Below, piece after piece: positions 56,321 to 64,000 of a stretch of 64,000 nt of DNA. Source of the DNA: Rhynchopus euleeides. Taxonomy: Eukaryota; Euglenozoa; Diplonemea; Diplonemida; Diplonemidae. The stretch covers positions 1-64,000 of the forward strand of contig OY723238.1 of NCBI GenBank assembly GCA_963210315.1. Reading direction: 5' to 3'. The position numbers were made by a program, and so were the translations under genes. Numbering within the stretch: position 1 is the first letter of the stretch; each line of letters begins with the position of its first letter. Under the pieces are notes generated by a model that searched no databases, was not told the DNA's origin, and saw nothing but the letters and a program-made list of their open reading frames with translations.

Positions 56321-57623
56321 CTACCGCCGTCGCCGTGACCGGGTACAGATTAAGCCGATGAGTGCCACACCCAGCAGAGACACGAGGACCATCGAGCCGG
56401 CCGCTTGAATCTGTATGAAAGGTGGGAAATGCTGACAATAGAAGAAGGAGGGGGCAACAAGACCGGGACTACATAACGGCACATACCGACAGTGCGCGCT
56501 TCAGCTTCTCCTGGTGCTGCGTGGAGGGGCGCTGCACAGTGGCAGAGCTGGGCCCCTGCGAGACTCCGCCCGGTGTGTACGTGAGCTTGGGGCACAGGTC
56601 CCGCAGCATCTTGTCCTTGCCGTCGACAACCACGATGGCGTCATGCGGGACGGGCCTGTCGTGCCACCACATCTTCTGCTTCCACTTGGCAGGGTTGAGC
56701 TTTGGGTGGCGCGGGTTGCCGTTGAAGTGGAACAGCGCAGGCTCTCTCTTGGTGAGGCAGTTGCGCACACGCCCTGTGCGTGTGGGCTCGTCGCAGAAGT
56801 CGTCCTGCGACATGTGGAGGTTCTGGCAGATCGTGGTGTGGTGGTCGAGCTGCATCGTTTTGTTCCACCCGTCTGCAATATACGCCTTCCCGAAGATGGC
56901 CTGGTCGCCGCATTTGCTGCAGGTCTCGGCAGAGATTTTGTCGACCGTCTCGTTGACGTAGCTTAGCAGACGCTTCACAGACCCCAGCTCCCCAATCCAA
57001 CACCCCGAGTTGAGGTAGCGGTAGGGCGTGCCTGGGGTCTTCGGCCAGTCCGCACACCGCTCCTTCGGTAGCGACCTGATCCAACAGTTTCGCTCTGCAG
57101 AGAAGATGATGGGCCTCTCGGGAGTGGCGAGCTGCTTGTAGGCTGTGTACACTGACTCAATCCCATTCTGCCAGAAGACGTCACCACCATCGATGAACAT
57201 CAGGATTGTGTCGTCTGGCCACCCCTTCACGTGTTCGTAGAGAAAAGGGATTTTCTTCTTCAGCTTCTCTTCCTTCTTTTTGAAGTTCTTGACATTCAAC
57301 TGGTCAGATCCCCACCCTATGACATGCATCGTGATGCCGTTGTGGACAGCACCTGCAAGCATATCGCACGCCATCCTGTAGGGCCCAGAGAGCACAGTCA
57401 TCACCTTGACGGGGGACTGGTCCCCACTGTGACTGGCAGTGCTAGCAGATGAAGCATCGGGGCGCACAGGTTCCGCCTGCACTCCAGTGAGGCCGTCAGA
57501 TGCTCCAGCCACATGCTGGTGTCGGTAGCTGATCACAGCCAGGCCTGTCGCCACCAGCAACAGCAACACCCACACCGAAGCGACGCCACTCTGGGCGATC
57601 GCTCCGCGACGCTCCACAGACAT
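56321..57623 (-). CDS. PLOD-like glycosyltransferase with N- and C-terminal membrane helices, two exons
   Basis: Exons 57,623-56,487 and 56,410-56,321 (76-bp GT-AG intron); 408 residues. N-terminal type II anchor (VWVLLLLVATGLAVISY). The catalytic part resembles the glycosyltransferase domain of lysyl hydroxylase/procollagen glucosyl- and galactosyltransferases: a DxD-type FIDGGDVFWQ, FSAERNCW, YLNSGCWIG, GDQAIFGKAY, LDHHTTICQNL and FHFNGN. The second exon encodes a second hydrophobic helix (MVLVSLLGVALIGLIC) and a basic tail RSRRRR; without splicing the frame ends three codons past the junction. Probably Golgi/ER-resident sugar transfer to protein; acceptor unknown. Confidence 0.85.
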
Positions 57624-57911
57624 GGAGTGTGCTGCTGTGCTACTGTGCTGTCCTGCATGGGGTGTGGGGGTGCATCAGGCAACAACATGGCACGCGGCTG
57701 CAGCTTGCCTCAACAGGTAGAAGGCGTCCGAAGAGGTTGGAGGGGCTTGGGAGGGTGGGGGGCAGAGGCTGTCTGGAAGCACTGTGTCATCCTGAGCAGT
57801 CGCACCTCAGATGCAGTGCACGCTGCCACCAACCAGCAGGTTCAGGAGGTGCTGTGGTGGGAGGCAACGAGCAAGGCAGTGCACCGCAAGCACACAAGCA
57901 GAAGAGGTTGC
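57624..57911. other. Spacer with repeated 3'-flank segment of the WD40 family
   Basis: 57,745-57,935 is closely similar to 61,880-62,075 (downstream of the third WD40 gene), and in part to 59,555-59,630 and 37,687-37,750. Confidence 0.7.
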
Positions 57912-59051
57912 CTAAGTGCTGCTCTCACGCAGAACGTCACACACAGCACACACATTCACAGAAGGATTGCTTGGTGTGAAGACCCACCTCCCACACGGGC
58001 TGAGGGCAACACCAAAACCCTTTGACTCCACTTGTCCCAAGAACTCCAAGGTGCTGAGGATGTACAACTCGGTGTGATCTCCAAAGGACACTGCCACAAC
58101 ATCACCTGGCTGTGACACAGCAACACACCGGGGAAAATAAGACAGGGCCACGGTACGGATGCAGGTGAGGGTGGTTGTGCACCACACCTTCAGTGACTTG
58201 TCTCGAGTGCACGACACCAGGTGCTGCTCGTCCTGAGTCAGGGCGATATGGAGCACACCATCCGTGTCATCAGACAGGGTGTCGGTGTGGGTGAGGGTGC
58301 TGATGTCATACACACGGATGGTCTCGTCAAGTGACCCGGTGAAGATCCTCGTAGTTGACACTGCAATCCCATAAACAGAACCGCTGTGCCCCTCCAGCAC
58401 TGTGGCACTTGGTGTGCCCTCCAAGTCCCACACACACACCTTCCCATCTGCGTCACCCGACACGAGACGTCCACAGCGTGTCCACCCTGCACTCCACACT
58501 AATGTGTCGTGCTCCTCCAGACACCACACCTGTTCCCACGTTGCTGTCAGCCACACGCAGATGGTGCTGTCCTGTGAGCACGTTGCCAGCCACCTCCCAC
58601 AGACTGAGAACGCAGTGGAGTAAATGCCCTCGTCCCTATGTGTGACGTCCGCCACCACACCAGCAGTCGTGGTGTCAAACACAGTGATGTGTCCTTCATC
58701 GTACCCCACTGAACACAGGGTGCCACACCTCGACAGTGTGATACACTGGACGTGGCTAGCGTCATACCCGTTGTTGTAGACAGCGGGAGCGTTGACGTGT
58801 GGCCACCTGCGGACGAGCTGGACACGATCCCCAACCTCGAGACCCGTGTTGGCAACGCGCTCTGCATCGTCCAGGTCCTCGTCACACCCTTCGATGCGTG
58901 CCGCCAGCCCTGCAGCCTCCCGGTCTGCGTTGATGGAACCCGCGAACATCTCCTTGACCGCATCCGCCTTCAGGCTGAGCACGGTCCCGCCATCCGCAAC
59001 ACCGACGACACAGCTCCGCCCGCTCTCCACATGACGCACTGACACTTCCAT
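57912..59051 (-). CDS. UBL-like plus WD40 propeller protein, copy 1
   Basis: 379 residues from the ATG (MEVSVRHVESG). Residues 1-82 look like a ubiquitin-like beta-grasp domain (VSVRHVESG hairpin, LKADAVKEMF helix, TGLEVGDRVQLVRR end). Residues ~95-375 form about seven WD40 blades with WD-type ends such as KVCVWDLEG, TIRVYDIS and SLKVWCT. No catalytic domain; a scaffold or recognition role is likely. Framework positions are nearly identical to copies 2 and 3, while differences cluster just after each blade's GH-like step (residues ~139-145, 224-228, 261-268, 303-310, 343-347). Single exon. Confidence 0.88.
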   Translation of the reverse strand: MEVSVRHVESGRSCVVGVADGGTVLSLKADAVKEMFAGSINADREAAGLAARIEGCDEDLDDAERVANTGLEVGDRVQLVRRWPHVNAPAVYNNGYDASHVQCITLSRCGTLCSVGYDEGHITVFDTTTAGVVADVTHRDEGIYSTAFSVCGRWLATCSQDSTICVWLTATWEQVWCLEEHDTLVWSAGWTRCGRLVSGDADGKVCVWDLEGTPSATVLEGHSGSVYGIAVSTTRIFTGSLDETIRVYDISTLTHTDTLSDDTDGVLHIALTQDEQHLVSCTRDKSLKVWCTTTLTCIRTVALSYFPRCVAVSQPGDVVAVSFGDHTELYILSTLEFLGQVESKGFGVALSPCGRWVFTPSNPSVNVCAVCDVLRESST

Positions 59052-59340
59052 CCTTCCCCTCTCTTCCCCTCAACGACAACCCCACGGTGCTCACGCACTG
59101 ACCTGCTGTTCTGGAAAGGGATGATGATTCTGTGTTGGTTGGGCAGGGGACGTGCTGGAGGAGCCTTCCGCCCGTCACTCTCAAGTTGCCGGCGGTGGGG
59201 ACTGCCAGTCACCGACTCCCGAGACGTTCTATTGTGCTTTCTGTCGACGTATTGTTAGGCTTGCTCCCTATGCCGATCTAATGCAACCCAACAAAGATGT
59301 CACCGTGCATCTTGCCCCCTTGCCCCCCACCCATGCTCCC

Positions 59341-59392
59341 TTTGAAGCAGCCCACCCCGAATGCGTACGCAGTCGGGGTGGGCTGCTTCAAA
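59341..59392. repeat. 52-bp palindrome with perfect 20-bp arms
   Basis: TTTGAAGCAGCCCACCCCGA (59,341-59,360) and its exact reverse complement (59,373-59,392) flank a 12-base spacer that itself contains TGCGTACGCA. Confidence 0.97.
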
Positions 59393-59447
59393 TCCCCAGG
59401 TGCCAGGGGAAAAAATTGCCAAGTACAACGCGCCCGGCGGTAATAAT

Positions 59448-59520
59448 GTTGGTGGGGTAATAACCCACCAACTATTCTCAGAGCAAATTAGTACCCCACC
59501 GACATATTTACCCCACCAAC
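59448..59520. mobile_element. Tiny 73-bp element with 13-bp terminal inverted repeats
   Basis: GTTGGTGGGGTAA at 59,448-59,460 and its exact reverse complement at 59,508-59,520, with partial internal copies (CCCACCAAC, TACCCCACCGAC). MITE-like; no coding capacity. Confidence 0.6.
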
Positions 59521-59609
59521 ATAACTTGAGTGACGGTATTTGAACGAGGAGTACTGGGGAGGCAACGAGCAAGGCAGTGCACCGCAATCACAGAAGCAGA
59601 AGAGGTTGC

Positions 59610-60759
59610 CTAAGTGCTGCCCTCACCCGTCACGTCACATACAGCACGCACATTCACAGAATCGGTCGTTGGTCTGAAGACCCACCTCCCACAGGGGCTG
59701 AGTGCGACATCTTCACCCTCTGACTCCAGTTGTCCCAAGCACTGCAAGGTGCTGAGCTGAATGAACCGAATAGTAGCATCACCACACAAACATGACAAAA
59801 CATCACCTGGCTGTGACACAACAATCAGATAGATTTCTTCATTCAAGACCACAGTACGGACGCAGGTGAGGGTGGTTGTGCACCACACCTTCAGTGACTT
59901 GTCTTCAGAGCACGACACCAGGAGCTGTTCGTCCTGAGTCAGGGAGACGTCGTACACCGCCGATATGTGCTCAGACAGGGTGTCGGTGTGGGTGAGGGTG
60001 CTGATGTCATACACACGGATCTTGTCGGATGACCCGGTGAAGATCCTCGTAGTTGACACTGCAACTCCACACAGAAGTTCGCTGTGTGGGCATGCGCTCC
60101 AGCACTGTGGCACTTGGTGTGCCCTCCAAGTCCCACACACACAGTTTGCCAACTGCGTCACCCGACACGAGACGCCCACAGCGTGTCCACCCTGCGCAAT
60201 ACACTGAGTTGGCATGCTCCTCCAGACACCACACCTGTTCCCAGGTTGCTGTCAGCCACACGCAGATGGTGTGGTCATGTGAGCACGTTGCCAGCCACGT
60301 CCCACAGACTGAGAACGCAGTGTCAGAAACACATGACGTTCCGTGGGTGAGGTGCGCCACCACACCAGCAGTCGTGGTGTCAAACACAGTGATAGACCCC
60401 CGATAGTAACCCACTGAACACAGGGTGCCACACCTCGACAGTGTGATGCAGTTGACATTCTGGTTGTTGCCATCGCCACGTTCGTAGACAGCCGGAGCTT
60501 TGACGAGTGCCCACCTCCGGACGAGCTGGACACGATCCCCAACCTCGAGACCCGTGTTGGCAACGCGCTCTGCATCGTCCAGGTCCTCGTCACACCCTTC
60601 GATGCGTGCCGCCAGCCCTGCAGCCTCCCGGTCTGCGTTGATGGAACCCGCGAACATCTCCTTGACCGCATCCGCCTTCAGGCTGAGCACGGTCCCGCCA
60701 TCCGCAACACCGACGACACAGCTCCGCCCGCTCTCCACATGACGCACTGACACGTCCAT
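59610..60759 (-). pseudogene. UBL-like plus WD40 protein, copy 2 (frameshifted)
   Basis: Starts at the ATG 60,759 (MDVSVRHVESG); the first ~80 codons are nearly identical in DNA to copies 1 and 3. After EGTPSATVLE, about 40 bases diverge in length (about 7 extra compared with copy 1), shifting the frame near 60,095. The first frame stops at 60,007 while the remaining blades continue in another frame to 59,610. One residue is also missing in SSDKIRVYD. Either a recent pseudogene or, less likely, a truncated 250-residue protein. Its variable residues differ from both other copies (for example HGTSCVSDTAFS). Confidence 0.82.
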
Positions 60760-60777
60760 CCTTCCCCTCTCTGCGGC

Positions 60778-60931
60778 AAGACAAGGGAGAAGGGTACATT
60801 CGGAATCTTTGAGGCTCTACTCTGGTATTTACTCGACTGTTGCATCTACATGTCTCCTGTCAGTACTCGAGCTTGTCCTCCACCTTATGCATGCGGGACA
60901 CGAGATCACTGACCTGTCGCACAAGGTTGCC
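60778..60931 (-). pseudogene. Duplicated 3' end of the coiled-coil gene
   Basis: About 150 bases look identical to 63,306-63,456, including the last codons (VSDLVSRMHKVEDKLEY) and stop of the coiled-coil gene at the right edge of the window. The match stops abruptly at 60,928-60,931 and defines the duplication breakpoint. Confidence 0.92.
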
Positions 60932-61137
60932 GTGGCCCTGCAGATGGATGCTTGGTGTGGGCCTGTCGGGAGGATGTCGTGATGTTGTGGGGGAAGGCCG
61001 AAACTGCAACGTGAAAGCGGTACGTGCACACTGAAGGTGATCCTTATAAACATGGTATGACAAAGATCTTGCAAGAAATACTACATGTAAGATTTCTCGA
61101 AATATCCTGACCTTTGTCACACCAGGTTTATTATAAA

Positions 61138-61610
61138 TTACTGGGGGGGGCAAATACAAGAGTATATGCAAATACAAGGGTATATGCTAATACAAGAGTA
61201 CTCCAGAAATCGCGATTTTAAAAAGTTCACCGAGCAAATACAAGAGTATACTCTTGTATTTGCATACTAGACTTTTGAAGAACTTTTGTGGGGTTTTCAT
61301 CATATTTTGTACTTCCAATGACCTCCCCCAGGCCAGTGGGCCTCCTGTCTGGAGTCGTCACGGTCGGGTGGGAGTCGCCTCGGGGTGGGAAAGGCCAAGA
61401 GGACGCTCGTATTGTCTCTTCGGCGCCGCTGCCTCCATGAGGGCCCACCCGGAGGCCACATTTCTAGTATGCAAATACAAGAGTATATACTCTTGTATTT
61501 GCATACTAGACAACTTTTCAGCTAAAAAACAATTTTTTGAAAACCCTGAATTACGTAAGCTGGCACGGTGAATAGAAGAGTATACCCTTGTATTTGCCCC
61601 CCCCCAGTAA
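61138..61610. mobile_element. 473-bp MITE-like element with ~30-bp inverted termini and long internal palindromes
   Basis: Ends read TTACTGGGGGGGG-CAAATACAAG in inverted orientation (one extra G on one side). Inside are a perfect 30-bp palindrome (61,234-61,263) and a perfect 46-bp palindrome (61,464-61,509), both built on GCAAATACAAGAGTAT, plus further single copies of that core. The middle (61,310-61,460) is GC-rich unique sequence. No coding capacity; target duplication not evident. Confidence 0.8.
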
Positions 61611-61691
61611 AACTTCAGTCGCACAATTTCCTTCGTTCTTCGCGACTTCGCTACGCTTCGTCGCTCGTAACTGGTAAGAAATTTATTATGG

Positions 61692-61810
61692 ACCCGCACT
61701 GACACTTCTACATTTCTCCTCTTTTCCCTTCCCCGACAACCCCACGGTCCTCACGCACTGACGTGCTCTTCTGAAAGGGGTGATGATGACGCACTGATGC
61801 GGAAGGTGAT
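61692..61810 (-). pseudogene. Remnant of a fourth WD40-family 5' end
   Basis: CGCACTGACACTTCTACATT and the following CCCTTCCCCGACAACCCCAC and CTCACGCACTGAC-TGCT match the immediate upstream regions of copy 1 (59,036-59,150) and copy 3 (63,180-63,260). The coding body is missing, implying deletion of another family member. Confidence 0.65.
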
Positions 61811-62053
61811 GTGTTGGTTTCCTGCCACGGATGGCCGACAAGCAACGACAGACACGTGAGGTGGGACGGGGCAGGGTGATGGGAGGGGCTTGGGAGGGTG
61901 GGGGCAGAGGCAGTCTCGAAGCACTGTGTCATCCTGAGCAGTCGCACCTCAGATGCAGTGCACGCTGCCTCCAACCAGCAGGGTCAGGAGGTGCTGTGCT
62001 GCGAGGCAACGAGCAAGGCAGTGCACCGCAAGCACACAAGCAGAACAGGTTGC

Positions 62054-63196
62054 CTAAGTGCTGCCCTCACGCCGAACGTCACACACAGCAAACACAGACA
62101 CAGAATAGTAGTTCGATTGTGTGAAGACCCACCTCCCACACGGGCTGAGTGCAACATCCTCTCCCACTGACTGCACTTGTCCCAAGCACTGCAAGGTGCT
62201 GAGGCTGTACAACTTGGTGCAGTCATCAAAGGACACTGCCACAACATCACCTGGCTGTGACACGGCAAGCAGCCAAGGGGTATCAGAGAAAGTGACAGTA
62301 CGGATGCAGGTGAGGGTGGTTGTGCACCACACCCTCAGTGACTTGTCTTCAGAGCACGACACCAGGTGCTGCTCGTCCTGAGTCAGGGCAATATGGTACA
62401 CAGCATTCGCGTGCTCAGACAGGATGTCGGTGTGGGTGAGGGTGCTGATGTCATACACACGGATGGTCTTGTCCTCTGACCCGGTGAAGATCCTCGTAGT
62501 TGACACTGCAATCCCGGAAACAATGTCGCTGTGCCCCTCCAGCACTGTGGCACTTGGTGTGCCCTCCAAGTCCCACACACACACCTTCCCATCTTCGTCA
62601 CCCGACACGAGACGTCCACAGTGTGTCCACCCTGCACTCCACACTAATGTGTCGTGCTCCCCCAGACACCACACCTGTTCCCACGTTGCTGTCAGCCACA
62701 CGCAGATAGTGCTGTCACCGAGTGAGCACGTTGCCAGCCACGTCCCACAGACTGAGAATGCGGTGTGACGAATGTACTCCTCCCCATGTGTGAGTTGCGC
62801 CACCACACCAGCAGTCGTGGTGTCAAACACAGTGATGTGTCCTCTCTCGCCCACAGAACACAGGGTGCCACACCTCGACAGTGTGATGCGGATGTCGCTG
62901 TCGTGGTCCTGTCCAGAGTTGTAGACAGCGGGTGAGTTGACGTGTGGCCACCTGCGGACGAGCTGGACACGATCCCCAACCTCGAGACCCGTGTTGGCAA
63001 CGCGCTCTGCATCGTCCAGGTCCTCGTCACACCCTTCGATGCGTGCCGCCAGCCCTGCAGCCTCCCGGTCTGCGTTGATGGAACCCGCGAACATCTCCTT
63101 GACCGCATCCGCCTTCAGGCTGAGCACGGTCCCGCCATCCGCAACACCGACGACACAGCTCCGCCCGCTCTCCACATGACGCACCGACACTTCCAT
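62054..63196 (-). CDS. UBL-like plus WD40 propeller protein, copy 3
   Basis: 380 residues from the ATG at 63,196 (MEVSVRHVESG). Same architecture as copy 1: a ~82-residue ubiquitin-like N-terminus nearly identical in DNA, then about seven WD40 blades. Framework strands (AFSVCG-WLATCS, TICVWLTATWEQVWC, CVWDLEGTPSATVLEGH, ISTLTHTD) are shared, whereas blade-top residues differ (HGEEYIRHTAFS here against HRDEGIYSTAFS in copy 1; SEHANAVYHIALT against SDDTDGVLHIALT). Intact single exon. Upstream is the complete 3' end of the coiled-coil gene; downstream is the 3'-flank repeat. Confidence 0.88.
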   Translation of the reverse strand: MEVSVRHVESGRSCVVGVADGGTVLSLKADAVKEMFAGSINADREAAGLAARIEGCDEDLDDAERVANTGLEVGDRVQLVRRWPHVNSPAVYNSGQDHDSDIRITLSRCGTLCSVGERGHITVFDTTTAGVVAQLTHGEEYIRHTAFSVCGTWLATCSLGDSTICVWLTATWEQVWCLGEHDTLVWSAGWTHCGRLVSGDEDGKVCVWDLEGTPSATVLEGHSDIVSGIAVSTTRIFTGSEDKTIRVYDISTLTHTDILSEHANAVYHIALTQDEQHLVSCSEDKSLRVWCTTTLTCIRTVTFSDTPWLLAVSQPGDVVAVSFDDCTKLYSLSTLQCLGQVQSVGEDVALSPCGRWVFTQSNYYSVSVFAVCDVRREGST

Positions 63197-63388
63197 CGTT
63201 CCCCTCTCTTCCCCTCCCCGACAACCCCACGGTGCTGACACTGACGTGTGACTCTGACATGGGTGATGGTGCTGTGGTGGCAGCGGGCACGGTCTCAGGC
63301 ACTCGCAAGACAAGGGAGAAGGGTACATTCGGAATCTTTGAGGCTCTACTCTGGTATTTACTCGACTGTTGCATCTACATGTCTCCTG

Positions 63389-64000
63389 TCAGTACTCGAG
63401 CTTGTCCTCCACCTTATGCATGCGGGACACGAGATCACTGACCTGTCGCACAAGCGTCTCAACGTCGAGGTGATCTGCCTTGGAATCAAGGGAACCGGAA
63501 AGTGACTCGACGGAGAGCTTAATCTGTTGCAGCATGCCTTCTTCCGCACGCGCCACTGCGTCAGCAATGTACTGACGGACTGAGTCCGGGACGTCATCCC
63601 GTGCTTGGTGTTGCGCATCGCGCACGGTGCTCACAGTACGGCGCACGTCGTCCAGTTCCTGTGACAGGCGATCTAGCCTGCTGTGCAGCAGCTGGAGTCC
63701 TGCCGCGTCCAGATCTGAGGCACGCTGCCCGAGTGATAGCGCATCCTGCTGTGGGCTGGAGGGACGCACGGAGGGGGCACGTTCCAAAGGCGCCTCACTT
63801 TCGCGCCCCTTGACCAGCTCCCGAAGGAAGCAGACTGACTCTTTGACGGAGAACAGCTTCTGGTCAAACTCCTGGGACACAATCCGACACCCTTCGCAAT
63901 ACCCATGCAAGGTGGTCTGTGTCATGGCCGTGACCTTCTCGCGCAGGTGATAGAGGTCTTCACAGCATTCTTCAAACTCGGCACTCTGTGTTGCGAACGT
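63389..64000 (-). CDS. Coiled-coil protein, partial (continues beyond the window)
   Basis: The minus-strand frame is open from the right edge (64,000) to a stop at 63,389; 203 codons are visible. Heptad-like helices dominate: a Cys-containing start (HGYCEGCR, FEECCEDLYHLREK), LHSRLDRLSQELDDVRRTV, and the end VETLVRQVSDLVSRMHKVEDKLEY. No enzyme motif. Its last ~24 codons are duplicated beside WD40 copy 2, so this gene and the WD40 gene travelled as one duplication unit. Function unknown; possibly cytoskeletal. Confidence 0.75.
   Translation of the reverse strand, partial: TFATQSAEFEECCEDLYHLREKVTAMTQTTLHGYCEGCRIVSQEFDQKLFSVKESVCFLRELVKGRESEAPLERAPSVRPSSPQQDALSLGQRASDLDAAGLQLLHSRLDRLSQELDDVRRTVSTVRDAQHQARDDVPDSVRQYIADAVARAEEGMLQQIKLSVESLSGSLDSKADHLDVETLVRQVSDLVSRMHKVEDKLEY

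Larger units (their letters stand above)
59052..59609. other. Spacer between WD40 copies 1 and 2, with palindromes
   Basis: Holds the 52-bp inverted repeat 59,341-59,392 and the 73-bp element with 13-bp inverted termini 59,448-59,520. It ends in a short copy of the family's 3'-flank repeat (59,555-59,630). No gene. Confidence 0.7.
60932..62053. other. Spacer between WD40 copies 2 and 3: MITE-like palindromic element and gene remnant
   Basis: Contains a hairpin (61,051-61,134, arms GGTATGACAAAG and CTTTGTCACACC), the 473-bp inverted-repeat element (61,138-61,610), a remnant of a WD40-family upstream region (61,692-61,810) and the family's 3'-flank repeat (61,880-62,053). No intact gene. Confidence 0.75.

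Overview
This window is nuclear DNA of a eukaryotic microbe, not a prokaryote or phage. The evidence is spliceosomal GT-AG introns (mostly 47-157 bp), surface proteins with CUB/EGF modules, a ceramide synthase, a CK1-family kinase, a ciliary PG-rich-repeat protein, a Helitron helicase and a tyrosine-recombinase retrotransposon. Every supportable protein gene lies on the minus strand. One-way gene order plus introns, and a VIPER/Ngaro-like retroelement, would fit a euglenozoan such as a diplonemid. That is inference: no rRNA, tRNA or spliced-leader gene was found to settle the taxonomy.

Layout. 1-10,716: about 18.8 copies of a 569-bp satellite that look identical. 10,717-13,900: remnant of a Helitron carrying the C-terminal part of a PIF1-type helicase fused to an OTU-like protease domain. 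13,918-15,011: a perfect (GGGTTTGC)n array of about 137 copies, abutting a 32-bp minisatellite of about 219 copies (15,012-22,018). 22,812-26,587: a membrane-anchored subtilisin-like protease with CUB domains, interrupted by one frameshift. 28,846-34,083: a retrotransposon with Gag, tyrosine recombinase and RT/RNase H, bounded by about 86-bp direct repeats. Its RT is split by a roughly 0.5-kb insertion, and its right-hand repeat supplies the stop codon of the neighbouring 15-module EGF-like surface protein (34,053-37,379).

38-57.6 kb holds single-copy genes: a polytopic membrane protein with a Pro/Thr stalk, a secreted sulfatase with a lectin-like tail, a six-exon casein kinase 1, a three-exon coiled-coil/PG-rich-repeat ciliary protein, a TLC-domain ceramide synthase and a two-exon PLOD-like glycosyltransferase. 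A gene-poor, G-run-rich stretch lies at 51.1-55.1 kb.

57.9-64.0 kb is a tandem family: three WD40 genes (one frameshifted), duplicated together with the 3' end of an adjacent coiled-coil gene. The first ~80 codons are almost identical at the DNA level. Differences between copies cluster at blade-top positions of the WD repeats, resembling diversified recognition propellers. Palindromic MITE-like elements separate the copies.

Start codons were taken as the first good ATG. Intron coordinates were derived by hand from frame, splice sites and family conservation. No database search was possible.
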